NCBI GenBank assembly: GCA_021737445.1
Contig: JAIPDY010000222.1
Location: 1-5,257, forward strand
Length of the DNA stretch: 5,257 nucleotides
DNA from: Desulfotignum sp.
GTDB taxonomy: Bacteria; Desulfobacterota; Desulfobacteria; Desulfobacterales; Desulfobacteraceae
Direction of reading: 5' to 3'
This document shows, in pieces, positions 1-5,256 of the stretch (position 1 is its first letter; every line of letters starts with the position of its first letter). Below the pieces are notes generated by a model. The model worked only from the letters and a program-made list of their open reading frames with translations. It did no database searches and was not told where the DNA came from. The position numbers and the translations under genes are program-made.

Positions 1-351
1 GCCCACTATGCCGGTGGAAGCCCCGAGAAGTGCCCCCACCACCACAGTACTGATGGCCAGCCCGCCCCTGATACGGCGAAACACCAGCCCCATGGTTTCC
101 AGCAGTTCTTCTGCCAATCCTGATTTTTCCAGGGTCACCCCCATGAAAACAAACAGAGGAACGGCAATGAGCACCACATTTTTCATGGCCCCCCAGATAC
201 GCAGGGGCAGCAGTTCAAAAAATCCCCATCCAGATCCAATCCCGCCAAAAAGCATGGCCGTACCGATGAGGGTAAAAGTGACTGGAAATCCTGCCATCAG
301 CAGAAGCGTCAATATCAGAAACATCCATCCGGCCAGGTATTCAGACCCCAT
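1..351 (-). CDS. dctM: TRAP transporter large permease subunit DctM (N-terminal 117 residues, cut by window edge)
   Basis: This is the start of the large membrane subunit of a tripartite ATP-independent periplasmic (TRAP) transporter, the subunit that forms the ion-coupled translocation channel in the inner membrane. The visible 117 residues are strongly hydrophobic. They begin MGSEYLAGWMFLILTLLLMAG, continue through a Gly-rich stretch and KNVVLIAVPLFVFMG, and end with LLGASTGIVG, which matches the conserved early part of DctM (IT superfamily). The full family is about 420-450 residues, so roughly three quarters lies to the left of the window. The ATG overlaps the dctQ stop codon by one base (TAATG), and a purine-rich AAGGAAGG just upstream inside dctQ can serve as ribosome binding site, so translation is probably coupled. 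Substrate specificity comes from DctP, not from this subunit. The family call is firm. Confidence 0.93.
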   Translation of the reverse strand, partial: MGSEYLAGWMFLILTLLLMAGFPVTFTLIGTAMLFGGIGSGWGFFELLPLRIWGAMKNVVLIAVPLFVFMGVTLEKSGLAEELLETMGLVFRRIRGGLAISTVVVGALLGASTGIVG

Positions 352-902
352 TACAGCCCTTCCTTCTGGTTTTCACTCGTATCTGAAGGTGGCTCCAGAA
401 GGATATACAGGTTCTGGATAAACATGGATATGCCCTGCAGTAAAAACAGCACATAACCCAAAGGCACACACGCCTTGATAATGAACCGGAACGGTATGCC
501 GCCTGGATCAGGGCTGCCTTCCAGAAAAGCAAACGACTCCCAGGCAAAAACCCAGGATGTGTAAATAATCAAAAGCGCGCCCGGAAACAAAAAAAAGATG
601 CACCCCAGCACGTTGATCCATGCCCGCCCCTTGTTTGACAGGCGCTGATAAATCACATCCACCCGCACATGCTGATCATAGAGCAGGGTATAGCCGGCAC
701 CCATCAGAAAGATAAACCCGAACAGGTGCCACTCCAGTTCCTGGGTAAACACAAAACTGGTGTTAGCCGTGTACCGCATGACCACATCGATGAAAACAAC
801 AGCCACCAGAAGCACCACCACCCAGGAGACCAGCCTGCCGGTCCACTCGTTGCAGCGGTCGATCCCGGCGGCCATTGTTTTCAAAAAAGAGTTTGTTTCC
901 AT
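351..902 (-). CDS. dctQ: TRAP transporter small permease subunit DctQ
   Basis: This 183-residue inner-membrane protein is the small subunit of the TRAP transporter and pairs with DctM. Four hydrophobic segments are visible, at about residues 24-43, 57-75, 95-118 and 140-163, the family's usual topology. Family-typical elements are the first-helix end FIDVVMRY, the segment QELEWHLFGFIFLMGAGYTL followed by D-x-HVRVDVIY, and the PFRFIIKACVPLGYVL stretch before the last helix. Length fits the family (about 160-200). The ATG at 902 lies 4 bases after the dctP stop, and its ribosome binding site (AAAAGGATAGGTGA) overlaps the end of dctP, so the genes form one operon. The hydrophilic tail PPSDTSENQKEGL is probably cytoplasmic. 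Some DctQ proteins are fused to DctM; here they are separate. Confidence 0.93.
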   Translation of the reverse strand: METNSFLKTMAAGIDRCNEWTGRLVSWVVVLLVAVVFIDVVMRYTANTSFVFTQELEWHLFGFIFLMGAGYTLLYDQHVRVDVIYQRLSNKGRAWINVLGCIFFLFPGALLIIYTSWVFAWESFAFLEGSPDPGGIPFRFIIKACVPLGYVLFLLQGISMFIQNLYILLEPPSDTSENQKEGL

Positions 903-906
903 TCAC

Positions 907-2016
907 CTATCCTTTTAATGGATAGCGGTCTGCAAGGCTTTCATAATAAGGCTTTTCCGAAATCTCGCCCCAGGGGCCGATGATTTTCTGGAATTTCTGA
1001 AAGCTTTCATTCACCTTTTTGGCCATGGGGTCTGAGGCGGCAATATCTGACACCACCTGTTTTGAAATGGTCTTTAATTTTGCCAGAATATCGTCTGACA
1101 GCCTGAGCACATCAACTTTGTGCACATTGATCAGTTCGTCAAGCGCCTGCCCGTTTCCGGCATTGAATCCCTGGGTGGTCCAGTTGCTGGCCTGGGCACA
1201 GGCAGCATCCAGAATGGCCTGAAATTCTGCAGGCAGTTCATCATAGGCTTTTTTGTTGAAAATGAACTCCACAAACGGGCCAGGTTCATGCCAGCCGGGA
1301 AAATAATAGTATTTGGCCACTTTATAAAACCCCATGAGCTGGTCATGAAGCGGACCGATCCATTCCGTGGCATCGATCACCCCGCGCTCCAGGTTGGTGA
1401 AAATTTCACTGGCCGGACAGAGGATAACGGTGGATCCCATCTCAGCCAGGACTTTTCCCCCCAGGCCCGGAATCCGCATCTTCAGGCCCTTGAAGTCATC
1501 CACTGTTTCAATTTTTTTGTTGAACCAGCCAGCCATCTGTGGTCCGGTGCTGCCGCCAGGCCGGGGAACAACCCCGAACGGGGCATAGGTCTCTTCCCAC
1601 AGCTTGAGCCCGCCCCCGAATTCATACCAGGCTGCCATGCCAGCGGCATTCAGACCAAAGGGAACGGCGGCAAACCACTGGGCTGCCGGGGCTTTTCCTG
1701 CCTGGTAATATCCTACCCCTGACCCTGCCTGCACGGAGGAGCCTTTTCTCACTGCATCAAATGTCTGCAGCGGCGGCACCAGCTCTCCACCGGCAAACAC
1801 CTTGATCTGAAACTGGCCCCCGCTCATCATCTCCACTTTTCTGGCCAGCAGTTCTGCTGCATCCTGAAGATAGGGCAGCTTGGGGGGCCAGGTGGTGACC
1901 ATTTTCCACCGGACCTGTTTTTTGGCATGCACGGCCGGTGCCTGTATCAGGCTGCCCGCAGTTACTGCTGCAACACTTCCGATAGCGGCTTTTTGTAAAA
2001 ACTGTCTTCGTTCCAT
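907..2016 (-). CDS. dctP: TRAP transporter substrate-binding protein (DctP/TakP family), Tat-type signal
   Basis: This is the periplasmic solute-binding protein (369 residues) that captures the substrate and delivers it to DctQM. I chose the ATG at 2016 because AAGGAG sits 6 bases upstream and a signal peptide starts there. An in-frame ATG at 2112 would overlap a predicted promoter -35 box. Residues 1-31 form a twin-arginine type leader: ERRQFLQKA, a hydrophobic stretch, then a likely cut after AVHA. The mature part shows VFAGGELV (74-81), VGYYQAGK (101-108), PQMAGWF (159-165), the conserved ligand-carboxylate Arg in LKMRIPG (R181), IDATEWIGP (214-222) and YYYFPGWHEPGP (236-247). These closely recall Rhodobacter TakP, which binds 2-oxo acids with a metal ion. 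From family knowledge, Q160, E218, W219 and E244 are likely pocket or metal residues. A 2-oxo or hydroxy carboxylate substrate is therefore inferred, not shown. Confidence 0.93.
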   Translation of the reverse strand: MERRQFLQKAAIGSVAAVTAGSLIQAPAVHAKKQVRWKMVTTWPPKLPYLQDAAELLARKVEMMSGGQFQIKVFAGGELVPPLQTFDAVRKGSSVQAGSGVGYYQAGKAPAAQWFAAVPFGLNAAGMAAWYEFGGGLKLWEETYAPFGVVPRPGGSTGPQMAGWFNKKIETVDDFKGLKMRIPGLGGKVLAEMGSTVILCPASEIFTNLERGVIDATEWIGPLHDQLMGFYKVAKYYYFPGWHEPGPFVEFIFNKKAYDELPAEFQAILDAACAQASNWTTQGFNAGNGQALDELINVHKVDVLRLSDDILAKLKTISKQVVSDIAASDPMAKKVNESFQKFQKIIGPWGEISEKPYYESLADRYPLKG

Positions 2017-2088
2017 GGCATCTCCTTTTGATTTGGGGTGAACAAACAATCTGTGATGCGACAATACAGTTAAAGTATAGCTGTTCCA

Positions 2089-2117
2089 GATATAGCCAGC
2101 CATTTGTTTCAAGTCAA
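2089..2117 (-). promoter_or_regulatory. Candidate sigma70-type promoter of the dctPQM operon
   Basis: On the minus strand TTGACT (2117-2112) is followed after 17 bases by TATATC (2094-2089). This would place the transcription start near 2082 and give a leader of about 65 bases before the dctP ATG at 2016. The -35 differs from consensus at one position and the -10 at two. It lies upstream of the AAGGAG-supported start and overlaps the longer in-frame ORF, arguing against that longer start. No clear sigma54 (GG-N10-GC) element was found nearby. Prediction by eye only. Confidence 0.5.
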
Positions 2118-2163
2118 CCCTATATTTAGCAGCCCTTTATTTAAACAGATAAAAACCGGTGGT

Positions 2164-2193
2164 GCGGGGTGCCTCTGTACAAGTCATCCCCGC
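2164..2193. other. Possible stem-loop in the GC-rich core of the intergenic region
   Basis: The arm GCGGGGTG (2164-2171) can pair with CATCCCCGC (2185-2193) with one bulged base, leaving a 13-base loop. No T-run follows closely on either strand, so it is not a standard terminator. It lies upstream of both predicted transcription starts, so a DNA-level role or none at all is as likely as an RNA role. Confidence 0.3.
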
Positions 2194-2289
2194 TTTCCTT
2201 TGCCATCAGCGGCTAGTGCCTGGGGGTCTTTTGAAAAAGCAATATTGGACGATATCCCGTTAATCAAGGCATGGCAGCTGTATCTTAAA

Positions 2290-2319
2290 TTGACCCAGAA
2301 AGATTTATAGATTTATAAA
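2290..2319 (+). promoter_or_regulatory. Candidate sigma70-type promoter for the OmpA-like lipoprotein gene
   Basis: TTGACC (2290-2295), 18 bases, then TATAAA (2314-2319): five of six matches in each hexamer. Transcription would begin near 2326 and give a leader of about 170 bases. A weaker alternative, TTCACA (2366-2371), 16 bases, GATAAA (2388-2393), lies nearer the gene. Either may be used; the region is AT-rich, so chance matches are likely. Confidence 0.45.
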
Positions 2320-2361
2320 AGGTGTACATTTTCAAAGCAGTGCTTATTTTCATGAAACAGG

Positions 2362-2443
2362 AAAATTCACAAAAATTCAATGTCACAGATAAACATTAAA
2401 CAAAAGTCTTTGTTTTTTTGTGAAATCATTGAAATTGAATTTT
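2362..2443. repeat. Short AT-rich direct and inverted repeats upstream of the lipoprotein gene
   Basis: AAAATTCA occurs at 2362-2369 and again at 2372-2379, ten bases apart (one helical turn). AAAATTCAAT (2372-2381) recurs inverted as ATTGAATTTT (2434-2443). A perfect 10-base palindrome, TTTCATGAAA, lies just upstream (2348-2357). These could be operator half-sites or simply chance in AT-rich DNA. Confidence 0.3.
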
Positions 2444-2498
2444 AGCTGTATGTAAAAGAAACGTATCTTAAAACATCGCAATCAGGAGATCCAAAAAA

Positions 2499-3146
2499 AT
2501 GAAAAAAAATTTTCTTACCGTTATGTTTATTGCCGTGCTTGTAAGTCTTTTTTCCTGCACAGCCATGCAAACGCAACAGGGACAGGGGACCGCTGTCGGT
2601 GCAGGGGTCGGTGCAGGAGTCGGTGCTGCCCTTGGGCAGGTGATCGGCGGAGACACGGAAGCCACACTTATAGGTGCCGGGATCGGTGCGGCATTGGGCG
2701 GCCTGGCAGGTAACCAGATAGGACGTTACATGGACAATCAGGAGCAGGATCTGCGCAGCGCCATTTCAACATCAGAATCTGCCAGCATATCCAGAGAACA
2801 GGATGTTTTAAGGGCCACGTTTAAAGGAGAAGCTTTTTTTGATTATGATAAAAGCACATTACTGCCCGGTGCCCAGGCAGAATTGCGGCGGATCTCCGAT
2901 GTCATGAACAAGTATCCCCAGACCATCATCGAAGTGGGGGGACATACCGATACCAGGGGCTCTGAAGAATACAACCAGCGCCTGTCGGAAAGAAGGGCCC
3001 AGGCCATTAAAAACGAACTGATCCGCAACGGGGTGCTCGAGCAACGGATCAAAGCAGTGGGATATGGGGAATCGCGCCCCATATCCTCTGACCATGCAAT
3101 GAACCGCCGGGTTGAGATCACCATTGTGCCCATCCGGCAGGGTTAA
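2499..3146 (+). CDS. Outer-membrane lipoprotein with glycine zipper and OmpA-like peptidoglycan-binding domain (YiaD-like)
   Basis: This 215-residue envelope lipoprotein is predicted to anchor in the outer membrane and bind peptidoglycan. Residues 1-20 form a lipoprotein signal ending LFSC, with Cys20 the likely lipidated residue. Phe at -2 is slightly unusual, and Thr21 does not signal inner-membrane retention. Residues 30-75 are a glycine zipper, with GxxxG-like repeats in two blocks (VGAGVGAGVGAALG and IGAGIGAALGGLAG). Residues about 112-212 are an OmpA C-terminal domain: FDYDKSTL, then GGHTDTRGSEEYNQRLSERRA with the diaminopimelate-contacting Asp151 and Arg166, then VGYGESRP and NRRVEI. 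The order and size match the YiaD/Pal-like group (about 220 residues). AGGAG (2484-2488) lies 10 bases before the ATG. The gene stands alone between divergent and convergent neighbours, so it is probably monocistronic. The exact cellular role is not evident. Confidence 0.9.
   Translation: MKKNFLTVMFIAVLVSLFSCTAMQTQQGQGTAVGAGVGAGVGAALGQVIGGDTEATLIGAGIGAALGGLAGNQIGRYMDNQEQDLRSAISTSESASISREQDVLRATFKGEAFFDYDKSTLLPGAQAELRRISDVMNKYPQTIIEVGGHTDTRGSEEYNQRLSERRAQAIKNELIRNGVLEQRIKAVGYGESRPISSDHAMNRRVEITIVPIRQG
2595..2626 (+). repeat. In-frame 12-base tandem repeat encoding the glycine zipper
   Basis: The unit GTCGGTGCAGGG (2595-2606) is followed directly by GTCGGTGCAGGA (2607-2618) and a partial third copy GTCGGTGC (2619-2626). 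Each full unit encodes Val-Gly-Ala-Gly. The near-identity at DNA level suggests recent slippage-type expansion and not just selection for the amino acids. Confidence 0.75.
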
Positions 3147-3160
3147 CGTTATTCTGCCAT

Positions 3161-5029
3161 TCAATACCGGCCCAGGACCCGGAAGGTTTCTGTTGTTTCT
3201 TTGAGCCGCGCCCGCATGGGAGCCAGGTCTTTTTTCTCGACATCCACTTCCAGGTCTGCATAGAACATGTATTCCCAGGGTTTTCCCAGGATGGGCCGGG
3301 ATTCGAGTTTCACCAGGTTGATGCCAAAATCGCTGAACACCTTCATGACTTCAAACAGGGCACCGGGCTTGTTGCCTGTGGAAAAAATGATGGAGGTTTT
3401 GGTCACCTTTTTTTTGCCTTTGAATGCTTTGGCAATCACGGCAAACCGGGTGAAGTTGCGGGGATTGTCCTCGATCGATTCATCCAGGATCTCCATGTCA
3501 AAAATTTTTGCCGCCATGGCAGAGGCAATGGCGGCAAAGCTTTTATCCCCTGAATCCTTTACCTTTTTCACCGCCTGGGATGTGGCTGCCACCGGCACCC
3601 GCTCCATCCAGGGATACTGATCCAGATAATTGCTGCACTGAACCAGGGCCGGGGGCGGTGCCATCACCTGTTTGATCTGTTCTTTGGCAGCACCCTTGTG
3701 GGCGATCAGGGCGTGCTGTATCCTGATGGTGATCTCTCCGATGATCTTTAAATCATATTCCTGGAGCAGGTCAAAATTTTCATGGATAGAGCCGGACAAC
3801 GAGTTTTCCAGGGGAATCACCCCATACTCGGACCGGCCTGCTGCCACGGCTTCAAAAATATTGCCAAAGCTTTTCATGGGAACCGGGGTGATGTCATCCC
3901 CGAAATATGACAGGGCCGCCTTGTGGCTCCAGGCTCCGAACTCACCGATAAAAGCGGCGGTCCTGGATGCACTCTCTTCCAGATCATGGATCAGTTCCGA
4001 TTTTTTCAGATAATCAAAATCCAGCTGTTTGCCCACCACCGGCGCAATGGTGTAGATGTCGCGCATCAGTCTGCCGAACTGCTCCGGATACAGGCTCTGG
4101 GGACCGTCAGACAGGGCGTTGTCCGGATCATGGTGTACCTCGATCATGAGCGCATCAGCCCCGGCTGCCACTGCGGCCCTTGCCATGGGGCTGACCTTTT
4201 CCCTGATCCCGGTGGCATGGCTGGGATCGATGACAATGGGCAGATGGGTGAGCTGTTTTAGCACCGGGATGGCGGACAGATCCAGGGTGTTGCGGGTATA
4301 GGGTTCAAAGGTGCGGATGCCCCGCTCACATAAAATAATGTCGGTGTTGCCGCCTGCGGCGATATATTCCGCTGACATGAGCCACTCCTGGATGGTGGCG
4401 GCCAGGCCCCTTTTGAGCACCACGGGCTTGCGCATTTTCCCTGCGCATTTGAGCAGCTCAAAGTTCTGCATGTTCCTGGCCCCGATCTGGACCGCATCCA
4501 CATATTTTTCCATCAGATCTGCCTGGGAAGGGGAGGTCATCTCCGTGACCACGCCCAGGCCTGTCTCCTCCCTGACCTGTGCCAGGATTTTCAGGCCTTC
4601 CTCTTCCAGGCCCTGGAAGGAGTATGGGGAGGACCGGGGCTTGTACGCCCCGCCCCGGAACAGCACGGCCCCATAGCGTTTCACCTGTTTTGCAATGGTC
4701 ATGGCCTGGTCCAGGCTTTCCACGGCACAGGGGCCGGCAATCACCACGATGCGGTCCCCGCCCACCACCACGTTGTTGATGGCCACCCGGGTGTCTTCGG
4801 TCTTGAATTCCCGGCTCACCAGCTTGTGGGAGGTGGACACCGGCAGTACCTGGGCAATGCCCGGCACGCTCAGGTAGTCATCCGGTTTCCTGGCACCTTT
4901 TTTGACAATGCCGATCACCTTTTGGCCGGCATCCTTAATTTTGCGGCTGATACAGCCGTCTTGTTTAAGCAGGGTTTGCACACCGGCTTCCTGGTCCGGG
5001 GTGATCGTTTTGTCCAGAACAAGTTTCAT
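3161..5029 (-). CDS. aroF/pheA: Fusion of DAHP synthase (type I-beta) and prephenate dehydratase with ACT domain
   Basis: One 622-residue protein carries two aromatic-pathway enzymes. Residues 1-75 resemble the ferredoxin-like regulatory domain of Thermotoga-type DAHP synthase. Residues about 80-335 are the DAHP synthase barrel (PEP plus erythrose 4-phosphate): AGPCAVES, GAYKPRSSPYSFQG, KRG, DPSHATG, with predicted metal ligands C101, H271, E297 and D308. After a linker of about 25 residues comes prephenate dehydratase (about 357-535), which makes phenylpyruvate: EFGAWSHKAA, GVIPLENSLSGS and NFTRF with catalytic Thr527. The ACT domain (about 545-620) has NKPGALFEV and ESRP (576-579), the Phe-binding signature. 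There is no room for a chorismate mutase domain. AAGGAG (5039-5044) lies 9 bases before the ATG. A Phe attenuator-like leader precedes the gene. No established symbol exists for the fusion; aroF/pheA names its halves. Confidence 0.92.
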   Translation of the reverse strand: MKLVLDKTITPDQEAGVQTLLKQDGCISRKIKDAGQKVIGIVKKGARKPDDYLSVPGIAQVLPVSTSHKLVSREFKTEDTRVAINNVVVGGDRIVVIAGPCAVESLDQAMTIAKQVKRYGAVLFRGGAYKPRSSPYSFQGLEEEGLKILAQVREETGLGVVTEMTSPSQADLMEKYVDAVQIGARNMQNFELLKCAGKMRKPVVLKRGLAATIQEWLMSAEYIAAGGNTDIILCERGIRTFEPYTRNTLDLSAIPVLKQLTHLPIVIDPSHATGIREKVSPMARAAVAAGADALMIEVHHDPDNALSDGPQSLYPEQFGRLMRDIYTIAPVVGKQLDFDYLKKSELIHDLEESASRTAAFIGEFGAWSHKAALSYFGDDITPVPMKSFGNIFEAVAAGRSEYGVIPLENSLSGSIHENFDLLQEYDLKIIGEITIRIQHALIAHKGAAKEQIKQVMAPPPALVQCSNYLDQYPWMERVPVAATSQAVKKVKDSGDKSFAAIASAMAAKIFDMEILDESIEDNPRNFTRFAVIAKAFKGKKKVTKTSIIFSTGNKPGALFEVMKVFSDFGINLVKLESRPILGKPWEYMFYADLEVDVEKKDLAPMRARLKETTETFRVLGRY

Positions 5030-5080
5030 TTCACGCTTCTCCTTATGGGGTCATGGCAGCCCTGTGTCAAGGTATCAGCT

Positions 5081-5148
5081 GCCTGTAAAAAACAAAAAAG
5101 CTCCGGGAAAATCTTCCCGAAGCCTGTAAAAATCAAAAAAGCCCCGGG
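5081..5148. repeat. 27-base near-identical tandem duplication spanning the two terminator tails
   Basis: Positions 5081-5107 and 5122-5148 match at 25 of 27 bases (differences at 5092/5133 and 5102/5143), with a period of 41 bases. Each copy contains the T-rich tail and one arm of a terminator on the minus strand, then ACAGGC. This points to a local duplication that created the second terminator, with its other arm diverging or recruited afterwards. Confidence 0.75.
5087..5123 (-). terminator. Second, gene-proximal intrinsic terminator
   Basis: On the minus strand GCTTCGGGAA (5123-5114) pairs with TTCCCGGAGC (5109-5100) around a 4-base loop, giving ten base pairs including one G-U. It is followed by TTTTTTGTTTTTT (5099-5087). 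The G-U pair becomes a C-A mismatch in the opposite transcript, which supports minus-strand orientation. It lies between the attenuator and the fusion gene, so it would further reduce readthrough unless it is also controlled. Confidence 0.75.
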
Positions 5149-5175
5149 TGGCTCATTGTGTCCACCCGGGGCTTT
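5135..5175 (-). terminator. Phe attenuator: intrinsic terminator (3:4 hairpin)
   Basis: AAAGCCCCGGGTGG (5175-5162) pairs perfectly over 14 bases with CCACCCGGGGCTTT (5151-5138) around a 10-base loop. A run of six T follows on the minus strand (5140-5135), overlapping the base of the stem. The stem is very GC-rich, a textbook Rho-independent terminator reading toward the fusion gene. Its first arm can instead pair with an upstream segment (see the antiterminator), as expected of an attenuator. If the upstream frame is not a leader, this would simply end an upstream gene. Confidence 0.85.
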
Positions 5176-5214
5176 ATGTATCAATTATTTAACAAAGCAT
5201 TACACCGGATGAAC
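5160..5214 (-). promoter_or_regulatory. Antiterminator pairing (2:3) of the predicted Phe attenuator
   Basis: On the minus strand GTTCATCCGG (5214-5205) can pair with CCGGGTGGAC (5169-5160) over ten continuous base pairs, two of them G-U. The second segment is part of the terminator's first arm, so this hairpin and the terminator exclude each other. It would be favoured when a ribosome stalls on the Phe codons just upstream and leaves 5214-5205 free. Confidence 0.6.
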
Positions 5215-5256
5215 GCTCCTAAAGAAAAAGAAGCGTCCAAAATTACATACAAACTG
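5200..5256 (-). CDS. Putative Phe-rich leader peptide (PheL-like), start beyond the window
   Basis: A short frame, open to the right edge, reads QFVCNFGRFFFFRSVHPV and stops at TAA (5202-5200). Six of 18 visible codons are Phe, four of them consecutive (TTC TTT TTC TTT, 5232-5221). It has the same logic as the enterobacterial pheA leader: charged tRNA-Phe supply decides whether a ribosome stalls and which RNA hairpin forms. The stop codon immediately follows the antiterminator's first strand, so a ribosome finishing the peptide would mask that strand and let the terminator form. The start codon and ribosome binding site are not in the window. The alternative is that this is the C-terminus of an ordinary upstream gene ending at a terminator; I find that less likely because the Phe run and the alternative pairings coincide just ahead of a Phe-biosynthesis gene. 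Confidence 0.6.
   Translation of the reverse strand, partial: QFVCNFGRFFFFRSVHPV
5210..5239 (-). promoter_or_regulatory. Protector/pause hairpin (1:2) of the predicted Phe attenuator
   Basis: On the minus strand TGGACGCTTCT (5239-5229) pairs with AGGAGCGTTCA (5220-5210) over eleven base pairs with two G-U, around an 8-base loop. The four Phe codons (5232-5221) lie in the 5' arm and loop, so a stalled ribosome would open this hairpin. It shares 5214-5210 with the antiterminator, so the two cannot coexist. Confidence 0.6.

Larger units (their letters stand above)
2017..2498. other. Divergent intergenic region between dctP and the OmpA-like lipoprotein gene
   Basis: These 482 bases separate two divergent genes. 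The flanks are AT-rich and carry a candidate promoter for each gene. The middle (about 2160-2235) is richer in GC and holds a possible hairpin. Short reading frames cross the region on both strands, but none shows a recognisable protein motif or a convincing ribosome binding site, so I call no gene here. I compared the GC-rich block with riboswitch motifs I know (c-di-GMP, fluoride, Moco, cobalamin) and found no convincing match. Confidence 0.6.

Noticed and set aside
1120..1722. A 200-residue ORF on the plus strand opposite dctP.
   Set aside because: It is the antisense shadow of dctP, which has clear family motifs; the antisense translation shows no coherent domain.
2017..2112. A longer dctP reading frame starting at the in-frame ATG at 2112.
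   Set aside because: It would add 32 residues ahead of a clear Tat-type signal peptide, lacks a good ribosome binding site and overlaps the predicted -35 box. The ATG at 2016 has AAGGAG correctly spaced.
2104..2310. A 68-residue plus-strand ORF in the intergenic region.
   Set aside because: No recognisable motif, no convincing ribosome binding site, and it overlaps promoter-like elements on both sides. Most likely chance.
5042..5070. A perfect minus-strand -35 box, TTGACA (5070-5065), 17 bases before CATAAG (5047-5042), as a promoter for the fusion gene downstream of the attenuator.
   Set aside because: The -10 would overlap the ribosome binding site (AAGGAG, 5044-5039), and transcription would start about 7 bases before the ATG, after that site. 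The -10 matches at only four of six positions. Not excluded, but it fits poorly with the strong ribosome binding site.
4826..5212. A 128-residue plus-strand ORF across the start of the fusion gene and its leader.
   Set aside because: It runs through both terminator hairpins and the antisense of the DAHP synthase start, with no domain features. It is a shadow ORF.
5198..5252. Other minus-strand starts within the leader region, such as ATG at 5248 or 5200.
   Set aside because: ATG at 5248-5246 is followed at once by TAA, and ATG at 5200-5198 gives only M-L-C. Neither frame contains the Phe run, so neither explains the attenuator.
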